Under the pieces are notes generated by a model, which was given only the letters and a program-made list of their open reading frames with translations, made no database searches and was not told the DNA's origin. The translations under genes and the position numbers were made by a program. 64,000 nucleotides of DNA. Origin: Salinilacustrithrix flava. GTDB taxonomy: Bacteria > Actinomycetota > Acidimicrobiia > Acidimicrobiales > Salinilacustritrichaceae. Location of the stretch: NCBI GenBank assembly GCA_024128875.1, contig JAMYFF010000005.1, positions 223,523 through 287,522 on the forward strand, read 5' to 3'. Below are positions 25,067 through 34,269 of this stretch, in pieces; the stretch's first letter is position 1, and each line of letters starts with the position of its first letter.

Positions 25067-25723
25067 TCACTCGTCGAGGTCGACGTCCCCGGTGCGGTCG
25101 ATGCCGGTGGCCGCGGTGGTCGCCACGCTGATGAGGTTGGCGCAGATCCGCTTGAGGTAGCGGAAGAGCATGGCCCGGGGCACGGCGTAGCGCGCGGGGC
25201 CGTCGTCGTGGATGAGGGCGTTGACGAGGTCGTCGAAGGTGCCCATCAGCTCCTCCGCCCGCCGGTCGAGGCCGGCGAGGTCGGCGGCGTCGGGCTCCGC
25301 CAGCGCGTCGGCGGTGTCGGTGAACAGCTGGGACACCCGGGAGCGGAAGTCGAGGAAGCGGTCGTAGTCGTCGGCCTCGCTGAACCGGACCCCCTCGGCC
25401 GCCAGGTCGAAGATGTTCTTGGCCTGGTCCCCGACCCGCTCGAGCTTCTTCACCATGAGCAGCGAGGCGAGCACGGCCCCGACGTCGGCGCCCCCGTGGA
25501 CGGCGGAGTGGACCACGAGCTCCCGCCGCACGCTCTCCTCGATGCCGTTGATGGCCCAGTCGGTGGCGCGCACCTCCTCACCGATGGGTTCGATGTCACC
25601 GTCGGTGACGAGGCAGCTCATCGCCAGGTCGAAGCTGTGCTGGCAGCGACCGACCATCGACACGATCTCGTGCTGGACGTGCTCGAGGCCTTCGTCACCG
25701 CCGCGGAAGAACGAGAACACCAT
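25067..25723 (-). CDS. DUF47/PhoU-like phosphate transport regulator
   Basis: A 218-residue helical-bundle protein of the DUF47/PhoU superfamily. It contains two PhoU-like repeats: EHVQHEIVSMVGRCQHSFDLAM then VKKLERVGDQAKNIFDLA, and a second half ending in LFRYLKRICANLISVAT, with acidic residues (ERVGDQ) typical of PhoU metal sites. Partner proteins are usually phosphate transporters. Here the Na/Pi cotransporter is immediately upstream (11 bp), so it probably regulates that transporter. Confidence 0.9.
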   Translation of the reverse strand: MVFSFFRGGDEGLEHVQHEIVSMVGRCQHSFDLAMSCLVTDGDIEPIGEEVRATDWAINGIEESVRRELVVHSAVHGGADVGAVLASLLMVKKLERVGDQAKNIFDLAAEGVRFSEADDYDRFLDFRSRVSQLFTDTADALAEPDAADLAGLDRRAEELMGTFDDLVNALIHDDGPARYAVPRAMLFRYLKRICANLISVATTAATGIDRTGDVDLDE

Positions 25724-25734
25724 GGATCAACACC

Positions 25735-26943
25735 TCATCGCAGGAGGATCACGCCGATGGCCGGGATGACCAGGAACGTGACGATGACATATCCGATCAC
25801 CATCGAGCGCCGGCGGGCCGCCATCTCGGCGAGCCACTCGGCGATCCGGATCGGGAGCCGACGGAGCGCCGGCACCGGGTAGAAGAGCAGGATCCCCGCC
25901 AGGTTGAACAGCGTGTGGACCAAGGCGACCGTGAGCGCCTCGGGCCGGTCGGTGGCGAGAGACGCCAGCAGGGCGCTGATCGTGGTGCCCACGTTGGCGC
26001 CGAGGGTGACCGGGTAGGCGTTGGCCAGCGACACGACGCCGGCCGCCGAGAGCGGGATCATGATCGAGGTCGTGATGCTCGACGACTGCACCGCCACGGT
26101 GATGATGATGCCGAGCAGGATGGCGGGCGCGCCGCCGCCCTTGCCCAGCATGGCGTTGATCGAGCGCTCCACGCGGGCGGCGATCAGCTGGCGCATGTTC
26201 CTCGTGACGAAGGTGAGGGCCAGGAAGATGGCGGCGAGGCCGGTGACCACCAGCATCACACCGAGCAGGGTCCCCTGCAGGCCGACCACGTCTCCCCACA
26301 GCTCCTCGACCCAGCCGACGGGGACCTTGACGGCGGCCTTGAAGGGGCTGTCGAACTCGGCCCCGCTGCCCCCGAGGAGCAGCTCGGTGAGGAATCGGGC
26401 GGCGCTGGACAGCACGCCGGTGAGCAGCTCGATCGGGAGCAGGATGCTGACGGCCAGCAGGTTGAACGCGTCGTGCACGGTGGCGGCAGCGAAGGCCAAC
26501 CGGAACTCGGCCGGTCGCCGCAGGTGGCCGAGCGACGCGAGCGTGTTCGTGACCGTGGTGCCGATGTTGGCGCCCATGATCATGGGCACGGCGTCGTCGA
26601 TTCCGAGGAGACCGGCGCCGACGAGGCCGACGATGGTCGAGGTGGTGACCGACGACGACTGGGCCAGCACGGTGGCGAGGATGCCGACGAAGAGCCCGGC
26701 CATCGGGTTCGAGACGCTGGAGAACAGCTCCTCCTGGACGTCGCTGCCGAGGGCGTTGATGCCGGACTCGAGCAGGCCGACACCCACGAGGAACAGGAAC
26801 AGCAGCGCGACGACGACGGCAGCGCGGATGGGCGCGGGGACCGGGCGCTCGGTCGCTGCGTCGGTGGTGGAGGGGCGGGTGCTGACCACGGGCGGCCTCG
26901 ACGTCGGGGGACGGCGGCGTGACCCTTGCACACCCTCGTTCAC
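25735..26943 (-). CDS. Na+/Pi cotransporter family protein
   Basis: A 402-residue sodium-phosphate cotransporter (NptA/PF02690 type). Two inverted QSSS repeats are evident, QSSSVTTSTIVGLVGAG and QSSSITTSIMIPLSAAG, each followed by GANIGTTVTN or GANVGTTISA. Eight or more membrane helices are present. The first 35 residues are basic and Pro-rich (cytoplasmic). The start is uncertain: GTG at 26941-26943 is used, with other in-frame GTGs upstream at 26974-26976. The chosen GTG overlaps the stop of a possible four-codon leader (ATG at 26952-26954). It forms an operon with DUF47. Confidence 0.9.
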   Translation of the reverse strand: MNEGVQGSRRRPPTSRPPVVSTRPSTTDAATERPVPAPIRAAVVVALLFLFLVGVGLLESGINALGSDVQEELFSSVSNPMAGLFVGILATVLAQSSSVTTSTIVGLVGAGLLGIDDAVPMIMGANIGTTVTNTLASLGHLRRPAEFRLAFAAATVHDAFNLLAVSILLPIELLTGVLSSAARFLTELLLGGSGAEFDSPFKAAVKVPVGWVEELWGDVVGLQGTLLGVMLVVTGLAAIFLALTFVTRNMRQLIAARVERSINAMLGKGGGAPAILLGIIITVAVQSSSITTSIMIPLSAAGVVSLANAYPVTLGANVGTTISALLASLATDRPEALTVALVHTLFNLAGILLFYPVPALRRLPIRIAEWLAEMAARRRSMVIGYVIVTFLVIPAIGVILLR

Positions 26944-26954
26944 CGATACGACAT

Positions 26955-26976
26955 CTCCCGTCCACCTCCCGTCCAC
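26955..26976 (-). repeat. 11-bp tandem duplication with duplicated Shine-Dalgarno
   Basis: On the minus strand GTGGACGGGAG occurs twice in direct succession just before the Na/Pi transporter start. Each copy carries a GGGAG that could pair with 16S rRNA. A four-codon reading frame (ATG TCG TAT CGG TGA, 26940-26954) directly follows and its stop overlaps the transporter GTG. This is seen directly; a role in translation control is inference. Confidence 0.5.
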
Positions 26977-27013
26977 TTCGGGCTGAACGTGGTGGCGCCG
27001 GCGGCGCGGCCCG

Positions 27014-27861
27014 TCAGCGCGTGCTGGACCGTTGGTACCGGGAGACCGAGAGCGGCGCGAAGACCGCCACGGTGATCACCACCCAGATGAGGGTGTAGAG
27101 GACCGGGTTCTGCAGCGACCACGCCGTGGGCTCCGGGGTCCCGGGCGGGATGTTGCCGAACAGCTCGCGCGCCGCCTGGGTCACCGCCGAGACCGGGTTC
27201 CACTCGGCGAACGTCTGCAGCGGTCCCGGGAGGTCCTCGGCCGGCACGAACGTGTTGGCCACGAACGTGAGCGGGAAGATCACCATGAACGACGCGTTGT
27301 TGATGACCTCGACGCTCGGCACGAGCAGGGCGACCCAGGCCATCACCCACGAGATGGCGTAGGCGAAGAGCAGCAGCAGGGCGAACCCGCCGACGGCTTC
27401 GAGGATCGAGCCCCGGATGCGCCAGCCGACGGCCAGGCCGGTGAGGGCCATGATCGCCACCGAGAGCACGTTGTAGATCACGTCGCTGGCGGTGCGGCCG
27501 GCGAGCACGGCCGACCGGGACATCGGCAGCGACTTGAACCGGTCGATGATGCCCTTCTGCATGTCCTCGGCGATGCCCGCCCCGGTGAACGTGGCCCCGA
27601 ACAGCACGGTCTGGGCGAAGATGCCGGCGATCAGGAACTCCCGGTAGGTGGTGCCCGGGATGTCGATCGAGTTGCCGAACACGTAGGCGAACAGCAGCAC
27701 GAACATGATCGGCGACAGCAGCACGAACACGAGGACCTCGGGGACCCGCGTGATCTTGATGACGTTGCGGTGGGCGATCACGCCGATGTCGCTCAGGGTG
27801 TCCCGCCAGGAGATGCGCCCGCCCGCGCCGCCCGCAGTGGTGGGTTCGATCGCGGTCTGGC

Positions 27862-27865
<4 letters not shown>
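27014..27865 (-). CDS. ABC-2 type exporter permease (DrrB-like)
   Basis: A 283-residue permease with six predicted helices, the partner of the ATPase encoded immediately upstream with an ATGA overlap. Family traits are RVPEVLVFVLLSPIMFVLLFAYVFG early on, an EDMQKGIIDRFKSLPMSRSAVLAGR cytoplasmic segment, and ASFMVIFPLTFVANTFVPAEDLPGPLQ, all typical of daunorubicin-resistance DrrB and the ABC-2 group. It probably exports a hydrophobic drug or lipid. The sequence does not indicate the substrate. Confidence 0.92.
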
Positions 27866-28866
<1,001 letters not shown>

Positions 28867-28961
28867 CGGGACGTGCTCCTGGAGCGGGGTCAGGGCGGGG
28901 GACGGATCGTCCCGGCGTGGAGACGGCTCTCGAACCCAGGAATCATCGGTGCCGGTCGCGT

Positions 28962-28975
28962 CCCGAGTTTTCGGG
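28962..28975 (-). terminator. weak hairpin after aldo-keto reductase
   Basis: CCCGA and TCGGG (28962-28966, 28971-28975) can form a short hairpin about 27 bp past the reductase stop on the minus strand, in an AT-richer patch. The stem is only 5 bp, so the call is tentative. The 135-bp gap (28867-29001) otherwise contains only the ABC exporter promoter region. Confidence 0.25.
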
Positions 28976-29001
28976 TACGCCGCGGCTGTGACCGGGGTCG
29001 G

Positions 29002-29979
29002 TCAGGCGAACCCGACGACCGGGTGCGGGGTGTAGGGAGCCTCCAGGGACTCGACCTCCTCGGCGGTGAGGGTCACGTCCACGGCAGCGACGGCGTCGTC
29101 GAGGTGGTGCGGCTTGGTCGCCCCGACGATCGGGGCGGTGACCGCCGGCTGGTGCAGGACCCAGGCCAGCGCGACCTGGGCGCGGGAGATGCCCCGGGCC
29201 TCGGCGACGGTCGCGACCTGCTGGACGATCTCCCGGTCGCTCGCGCTGGTGTCGTAGAGGGTCTTGCCGAACTCGTCGGTGCGGGAGCGCTCGGTCTCGG
29301 TGTCCCAGTCCCGGGTGAGGCGGCCCCGGGCGAGCGGGCTCCACGGGATGACGCCGATGCCCTGGTCCTGGCACAGCGGCAGCATCTCGCGCTCCTCCTC
29401 GCGGTTGAGGAGGTTGTAGTGGTCCTGCATCGACACGAACTTCGACCAGCCCCGCAGCTCCGCGGTGTACAGCGCCTTGGAGAACTGCCAAGCCCACATG
29501 GACGAAGCGCCGATGTAGCGGACCTTCCCGGAGCGGACCAGGTCGTGCAGCGCCTCGAGCGTCTCCTCGATGGGCGTGCGGGGGTCCCACCGGTGGATCT
29601 GGTACAGGTCGATGTAGTCGGTGCCGAGGCGACGGAGGCTGGCCTCGCACTCGGCGATGATCGCCTTGCGGGACAGCCCGGCGCTGTTGGGCCCCTTGCG
29701 CATCGGACCGAACACCTTGGAGGCGAGGACGATGTCGTCTCGGTTCGCGAACTCCTGGAGCGCCCGACCGACGATCTCCTCGCTGGTGCCGGCCGAGTAC
29801 ACGTTGGCCGTGTCGAAGAAGTTGATGCCGTGCTCGACCGCCTGGCGGATGAAGGGGCGGCTGGCCTCCTCGTCGAGGGACCACTCGTGGTTGCCGGCGT
29901 CGGGCGCGCCGAAGCTCATGCACCCGAGGCAGATCCTGGACACGTCGAGGCCGGTGCGGCCGAGCTTCACGTACTGCAT
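29002..29979 (-). CDS. aldo/keto reductase
   Basis: A 325-residue TIM-barrel aldo-keto reductase. The N-terminal signature is KLGRTGLDVSRICLGCMSFG. The catalytic tetrad is recognisable: Asp and Tyr in NFFDTANVYSAGTSEE, Lys in LASKVFGPM, and His in LYQIHRWDP. NADPH-binding elements near the end include VGATKPHHLDDAV. It belongs to the group that includes YajO/Tas-like reductases. It likely reduces aldehydes or ketones. It is separated from the HNH gene by 50 bp on the same strand. Confidence 0.93.
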   Translation of the reverse strand: MQYVKLGRTGLDVSRICLGCMSFGAPDAGNHEWSLDEEASRPFIRQAVEHGINFFDTANVYSAGTSEEIVGRALQEFANRDDIVLASKVFGPMRKGPNSAGLSRKAIIAECEASLRRLGTDYIDLYQIHRWDPRTPIEETLEALHDLVRSGKVRYIGASSMWAWQFSKALYTAELRGWSKFVSMQDHYNLLNREEEREMLPLCQDQGIGVIPWSPLARGRLTRDWDTETERSRTDEFGKTLYDTSASDREIVQQVATVAEARGISRAQVALAWVLHQPAVTAPIVGATKPHHLDDAVAAVDVTLTAEEVESLEAPYTPHPVVGFA

Positions 29980-30029
29980 GGGCCCACTCTCGCGGACGGG
30001 CCTCCGCCGGCGTCGGCCGGCAGCGCTTC

Positions 30030-31208
30030 CTATGGGTCGGGGTCGCCGTGGAAGCGGCGGTGGGGTCGGGCTCGGTTGTCGGGGTTGCAGGCGACGCGTC
30101 CGTTGTCAGGGCGGGTCCTGCCGCCGGCGGTGACCGCTTCGATGTGGTCGATGTCGCAGTACTCGGCGGGCCGGTCACAGCCCCGGGCGGTGCAGTGGCG
30201 GTCGCGGACCTGGATGGCCCGGCGGAGCTTGCCGGTGAAGAACCGGTGCCGTTCGTTGTACGCGATCGGGACCTGGCCGGGCCCGTACACGTAGCGCTCC
30301 AGATCCGGATCCGACTCCAGGATCCGGGCCAGCTGGCGGGCCGACAGCGGCGTCTCGTTCCACAGCTCGGCCAGCCCACCAGCCAGGGCATCCAGGCCGG
30401 ACACCACCACGACCAGGGGTCGGATCCGGGCCGCAGCGGACGGGTTCGCGACATGCGCGCGTTGGGCCATGACCACCAAGGCATCCGCCCGACGCTGCGC
30501 CGGCGTGCGGGCCAGCTCACTCGACAGCGGCTCCCGGCCGAGGCGGGTCTTGGCTTCGGTCCAGTCGGCTTTGAACAGCTCTTCGACGATGCCGTCGAAC
30601 ACGGTCTTGAACGCGGCACCACCGATCGCATCCAACAGCCCATCGATGACGACGGCGCCTTGGAAGGTGGCCGACACATGCGCGTCGCGGTCCTGTTCGA
30701 TCCGATCGGGCTCACCGGAGTCGGGGTCGACCTGCAGGCGCCACTTGGCCAGGACCTTGCGCAGGCCCCGCATGTCCAGATCCACGGCCTGCTGGGCGAG
30801 CCATCCCTCCCACTCCCCGAACGCCTCCCGCGTCTCCTCGGTCCGCACCTTCGCGATCGCCCCCGCATGCTCCGCACCCAGATCCCCGGCCGCCCACCGC
30901 GACGACACCCCGGGCATGTCGATGAGCACCCGACCCAGCTTCAACGACGTCGCCGCCGCCGCATCACCCATCCGCAACCGATCCCGACACCACTGCTTCG
31001 CCGTCCGATACCCGAGCGGCACGTGATCCCCCCGGGCCTCGAACGACCGCAGCAACCGATGGAACTCGAAGTCCAACCGGCGCAGACACCGGGTCAGCTC
31101 CTCCAACAGCTCCCCCAACCCATCCGCCGTGGGCACCTCGGACACATCGATGCCAGCCACGAGATCGATCGCCTCGTGCAACCGCACCGTCGCATCCCCA
31201 ACTGGCAT
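30030..31208 (-). CDS. DUF222/13E12-type HNH endonuclease
   Basis: A 392-residue protein with an N-terminal DUF222 region (about 1-310) and a C-terminal HNH nuclease domain (about 335-385: RHCTARGCDRPAEYCDIDHI with zinc cysteines and the HH motif, then GRVACNPDNRARPHRRF). These 13E12-repeat-family proteins occur in many copies in actinobacteria and are regarded as mobile or selfish. The ATG at 31206-31208 sits 17 bp downstream of a perfect LexA box, so expression should be induced by DNA damage, as reported for several M. tuberculosis 13E12 copies. The 5' half uses more A/T-ending codons than its neighbours, hinting at transfer. Confidence 0.9.
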   Translation of the reverse strand: MPVGDATVRLHEAIDLVAGIDVSEVPTADGLGELLEELTRCLRRLDFEFHRLLRSFEARGDHVPLGYRTAKQWCRDRLRMGDAAAATSLKLGRVLIDMPGVSSRWAAGDLGAEHAGAIAKVRTEETREAFGEWEGWLAQQAVDLDMRGLRKVLAKWRLQVDPDSGEPDRIEQDRDAHVSATFQGAVVIDGLLDAIGGAAFKTVFDGIVEELFKADWTEAKTRLGREPLSSELARTPAQRRADALVVMAQRAHVANPSAAARIRPLVVVVSGLDALAGGLAELWNETPLSARQLARILESDPDLERYVYGPGQVPIAYNERHRFFTGKLRRAIQVRDRHCTARGCDRPAEYCDIDHIEAVTAGGRTRPDNGRVACNPDNRARPHRRFHGDPDP

Positions 31209-31225
31209 GCCCCCACCCTCGCGAG

Positions 31226-31239
31226 CGAACACACGTTCG
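31226..31239 (-). promoter_or_regulatory. LexA (SOS) box upstream of HNH endonuclease
   Basis: CGAAC-ACAC-GTTCG is a perfect match to the Gram-positive/mycobacterial SOS core CGAAC-N4-GTTCG. On the minus strand it reads CGAACGTGTGTTCG. It ends 17 bp before the endonuclease ATG and is in the right place to occlude its promoter. Confidence 0.8.
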
Positions 31240-31256
31240 TGCAAGGAAACCGGATG

Positions 31257-31271
31257 TTTCGGACACCGAAA
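31257..31271 (-). terminator. short hairpin between methyltransferase and HNH genes
   Basis: TTTCGG and CCGAAA flank a 3-nt spacer 8 bp after the methyltransferase stop on the minus strand. It could be a weak terminator or another protein-binding inverted repeat in the endonuclease promoter. The evidence is the symmetry alone. Confidence 0.3.
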
Positions 31272-31279
31272 TCCCTGGA

Positions 31280-32032
31280 TCAGTGCGGCTTGCGCAGGTC
31301 GTAGATCACGAAGATCGGGACCCGGAGGAGGTCCTCGTTGTCGGGCACCCGGGCCAGCTGCGCCTCGTCCGGCAGCGGCTCGTGCAGGCGGCGCAGATGG
31401 AAGCCGGCGTCGAGGAACCCGTTGATCGTCGTGCTCAGCATCCGGTGGTGGTTGGTGATGCGGTGCCCCGAGGGGAACGGGATGTCGCGCGGGCCCTCGT
31501 CGGCGTAGTCGTCGAGCACGTAGTGGACCTTGCTGCGGTCGGGCCGGCGGACCCAGGGGTCGTCGCCCAGCGCGGCGGTGGCCATCGGCGCCAGGTTGCA
31601 GACCACGAAGCGACCGCCGGGCACGAGGACGCGGAACGCCTCGCGGACCGCGGCGGCCTCGTCTGGCACGTCCACCAGCGAGATGTGGGACACAGCGAGG
31701 TCGAAGGATGCGTCGGCCACGCCGGTGAGGGACTGCAGGTCGCCGAGCTCGTAGGTCTCCGACGGGCCGACGAGCCTGCGGGCGTGCTCGACGAACGCCG
31801 GCTGCAGGTCGACCCCGAGGGTCCGGGCGCCGCGGGCCGCGAGCATCCGGCAGAAGCGGCCCTCGCCGCAGCCGAGGTCGATCACCGAGCGCCCGGCCAC
31901 GTCGCCGACGACCTCGAGCATCCAGTCGTCGAGCAGGCCCTCCCGGGCCCGATCGCGACCGGCGGCCATCCGCTCGATCCACTCGGGGGCAAACGCCGCC
32001 CACTCCCCCGACAGGTCCGCCTCCCCAGCCAC
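31280..32032 (-). CDS. class I SAM-dependent methyltransferase
   Basis: A 250-residue Rossmann-like methyltransferase. Motif I is VIDLGCGEGRF (about 50-60), motif II TLGVDLQPAFVEHARR, then YELGDLQSL, DLAVSHISLVDVPD (motif IV region) and VLVPGGRFVVCNL (motif VI). It would methylate a small molecule; the substrate is unknown. The GTG at 32030-32032 is chosen because upstream codons would run toward the PE-POL gene. The start is preceded by ATG-like codons in other frames but no strong Shine-Dalgarno. Confidence 0.85.
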   Translation of the reverse strand: MAGEADLSGEWAAFAPEWIERMAAGRDRAREGLLDDWMLEVVGDVAGRSVIDLGCGEGRFCRMLAARGARTLGVDLQPAFVEHARRLVGPSETYELGDLQSLTGVADASFDLAVSHISLVDVPDEAAAVREAFRVLVPGGRFVVCNLAPMATAALGDDPWVRRPDRSKVHYVLDDYADEGPRDIPFPSGHRITNHHRMLSTTINGFLDAGFHLRRLHEPLPDEAQLARVPDNEDLLRVPIFVIYDLRKPH

Positions 32033-32066
32033 GGCGTCACCATACGCAGGCCCGGGCACCGGACCG

Positions 32067-33689
32067 TCAGAGCTTCGGGAGCACCTGGGGCCGGCCGATG
32101 AGATCGGCCAGCGGGTCACCCCGCTCCTCCAGGCGCTCGAGCGCGGTGCGCACCGTCCACCGGTGCGAGGTGAGGGCCGGATCGTCGAGCTCGTCCCACG
32201 TGATGGGCATCGACACCGGAGCGCCGGGAGCCGGTCGCACGCTGAACGGGGCGACCAGCGTCTTGTTGATCGCGTTCTGCGTGTAGTCGAGCCGAGCGAG
32301 GCCGCCCCGGTCCTCCTTCTGCCACTTCCAGCTGACCAGCTCGGGCACGGTCCGCCCGATCGCCTTGGAGAGGGCCTCCACCCACTCGCGGGTCTCGGCG
32401 AACGTGTAGCGCTGCTCGACAGGGATCCAGATCTGGAAGCCTCGCCGCCCGCTCGTCTTGGGGCACGCCGCGACGTCGAGGTGCTGCAGCGCGGTGCGGT
32501 GCAAGCGCACCAGCAGCAGCAGCTCCTCGGGCGTGGTCTCCGGACCGGGGTCCACGTCGATGAGCGCCCAGCTCGGACGGTCGGGCCGGTCGGCGGTGGA
32601 CGTCCAGGGGTGGAGCTCGAAGGCGGCGAGGTTCGCCGCCCACACCAGCGACGGTGCGCCGTCGAGCACCGCGTAGCACTCGGTCTCCCCCTCGTCGGCG
32701 GCCTCGTTGCGCCACTGCGTGAGCCAGTCGGGCGCGCCGGCCGGGACCGCCTTCTGCCAGAAGCCCTTCGCTCCGGCGCCGTTCGGGTAGCGGTGCATGT
32801 TCACCGGGCGGTCGTGCAGGTAGGGCAGCATCCACGGGGCGATCCGGGCGTGGTAGGCGAGCAGCTCCCGCTTGGTCACCGGCGCCGCGTCGTCGTCCCG
32901 GCCGGGGAACAGCACCTTGTCGAGGTTGGTGACCTTCAGGGCGCGACCCTGCAGCTCCCACGTCCCGTCCGGACCGAGCCCGTCCAGCGCTCGGAGCGCA
33001 CGCTCGTCCACCGCTTCGAAGCCGACACGGCGCCTGCCGGAGTCGGTGACCTCGGCGGCCTCATCGGCGGGCCGGTCGCTGTGCCACACCAGGTCGGGTT
33101 CTGCTGCCACCTGGTCGTTGGTGCGACCGCTCAGCACCGACCGCGGGTGCTCCTCGGGGTCCCAGCCCTCGACTGCGTCGTCGTCGCGCTTGTGGAGCAG
33201 CAACCACTGGGGCTTGCCCCCACCGTCGCCACGGCCCTTGCGCACGAGGACGAACCGCCCTCGCAGCTTCTCGGCCTCCACGTCGAAGTGCAGCGAGCCG
33301 TCGGCGAGCTGTCGGCGGGGGTCGGCGCCGTCGGCTGGCTGCCACGTGCCGCGGTCCCAGACGATGACGTCGCCGCCGCCGTACTCGCCCGCGGGGATCA
33401 CGCCCTCGAAGTCGGCGTACTCGATGGGGTGGTCCTCGACCTCCACCGCCAGCCGGCGCGCGCCGGGGTCCAGGGTCGGTCCCTTCGGCACGGCCCAGCT
33501 GAGGAGGGTCCCGTCGAGCTCCAGGCGCAGGTCGTAGTGCAGGCGGGAGGCGCGGTGGCGCTGGACGACGAACCGGAGACCATCGGGAGCAGCCGATGCC
33601 GACGCCGCACCGGGTGGCTCCGGTGTGCGCTCGAAGTCCCGCTTGGCGTCGTAGTCCCGCAGTCGAGGGCTGCGGTCGTTGGGGGCCAT
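32067..33689 (-). CDS. LigD-like protein: phosphoesterase (PE) fused to polymerase (POL), no ligase domain
   Basis: A 540-residue NHEJ-type protein. Residues about 1-200 are a LigD 3'-phosphoesterase domain with RHRASRLHYDLRLELDG (His, His, Asp metal ligands) and EVEDHPIEYADFEGVIPAGEYGGG. After a ~45-residue linker, residues about 245-535 are a LigD POL domain with LIDVDPG (DxD), SGRRGFQIWIP (His of SG..G.H replaced by Gln) and WQKEDRGGLARLDYTQNA, then FSVRPAPGAPVSMP. No ATP-dependent ligase domain (KxDG) is present. Pseudomonas LigD is PE-LIG-POL and mycobacterial LigD is POL-PE-LIG, so this resembles the former with the ligase removed. A separate ligase and Ku must be elsewhere. Confidence 0.92.
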   Translation of the reverse strand: MAPNDRSPRLRDYDAKRDFERTPEPPGAASASAAPDGLRFVVQRHRASRLHYDLRLELDGTLLSWAVPKGPTLDPGARRLAVEVEDHPIEYADFEGVIPAGEYGGGDVIVWDRGTWQPADGADPRRQLADGSLHFDVEAEKLRGRFVLVRKGRGDGGGKPQWLLLHKRDDDAVEGWDPEEHPRSVLSGRTNDQVAAEPDLVWHSDRPADEAAEVTDSGRRRVGFEAVDERALRALDGLGPDGTWELQGRALKVTNLDKVLFPGRDDDAAPVTKRELLAYHARIAPWMLPYLHDRPVNMHRYPNGAGAKGFWQKAVPAGAPDWLTQWRNEAADEGETECYAVLDGAPSLVWAANLAAFELHPWTSTADRPDRPSWALIDVDPGPETTPEELLLLVRLHRTALQHLDVAACPKTSGRRGFQIWIPVEQRYTFAETREWVEALSKAIGRTVPELVSWKWQKEDRGGLARLDYTQNAINKTLVAPFSVRPAPGAPVSMPITWDELDDPALTSHRWTVRTALERLEERGDPLADLIGRPQVLPKL

Positions 33690-33774
33690 CGGCGTGCTCC
33701 CTCGTCGGCGTGCGCCGGTGCTCTACCCGATGCGGACCGCGATCGGACTCGCCGTCTGCGCCTCGGGGTAACGG

Positions 33775-34230
33775 ATGGCGATGGCGATCAACTCCGTGCG
33801 CTCGACCCTGCCCCCGGAAGCCGTGTTCGAGCACCTCCTGACCCCGTGGGAGTACCCGAAGTGGCTCCTGGGAGCGAGCAAGATGCGAGACGTGGACGAC
33901 CACTGGCCGTCCGTCGGCTCCAGGTTCCACCACACGGTCGGGTTCGGTCCGCTGAAGGTGGACGACACCTCCGAGATCCTCGAGTGCGACCCGCCGCGGC
34001 GCCTGGTGCTCAAGGTGAAGGCGACACCCATCGTGCAGGGCATCGTCACCTTCACGCTGGTGCCCACGCCCCAGGGAGGCACCGTGCTGACGCTGCAGGA
34101 GGAGCCGGCGGTGCGGGCCGGCGGCCTGCTGCGCCCGGCCCTCGACCCGCCGACGCACGTGCGCAACGAGCGCTCGCTCAAGCAGCTCGCCGACCTCATG
34201 AAGCCGGGCGACGGCGACACGGCCTCCTGA
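33775..34230 (+). CDS. SRPBCC family (START/Bet v1-like) protein
   Basis: A 151-residue polyketide-cyclase/START-fold protein. It begins with AINSVRSTLPPEAVFEHLLTPWEYPKWL, the usual N-terminal strand and helices, then FHHTVGFGPLKVDDTSEILECDPPRRLVLKVKA and the long C-terminal helix region NERSLKQLADLM. Such proteins bind hydrophobic ligands. The ligand is unknown. An ATG at 33775 is used, with another two codons later (33781). It is divergent from the PE-POL gene (85 bp gap). Confidence 0.85.
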   Translation: MAMAINSVRSTLPPEAVFEHLLTPWEYPKWLLGASKMRDVDDHWPSVGSRFHHTVGFGPLKVDDTSEILECDPPRRLVLKVKATPIVQGIVTFTLVPTPQGGTVLTLQEEPAVRAGGLLRPALDPPTHVRNERSLKQLADLMKPGDGDTAS

Positions 34231-34269
34231 GCCTCAGGTCGTCGCGGCCCGCCGGCCACCCGGTCGCGC

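Noticed and set aside
30030..31208. HNH protein as an intein or intron homing nuclease
   Set aside because: The DUF222 plus C-terminal HNH layout and free-standing gene fit the 13E12 family; no splicing blocks or host gene halves are present.
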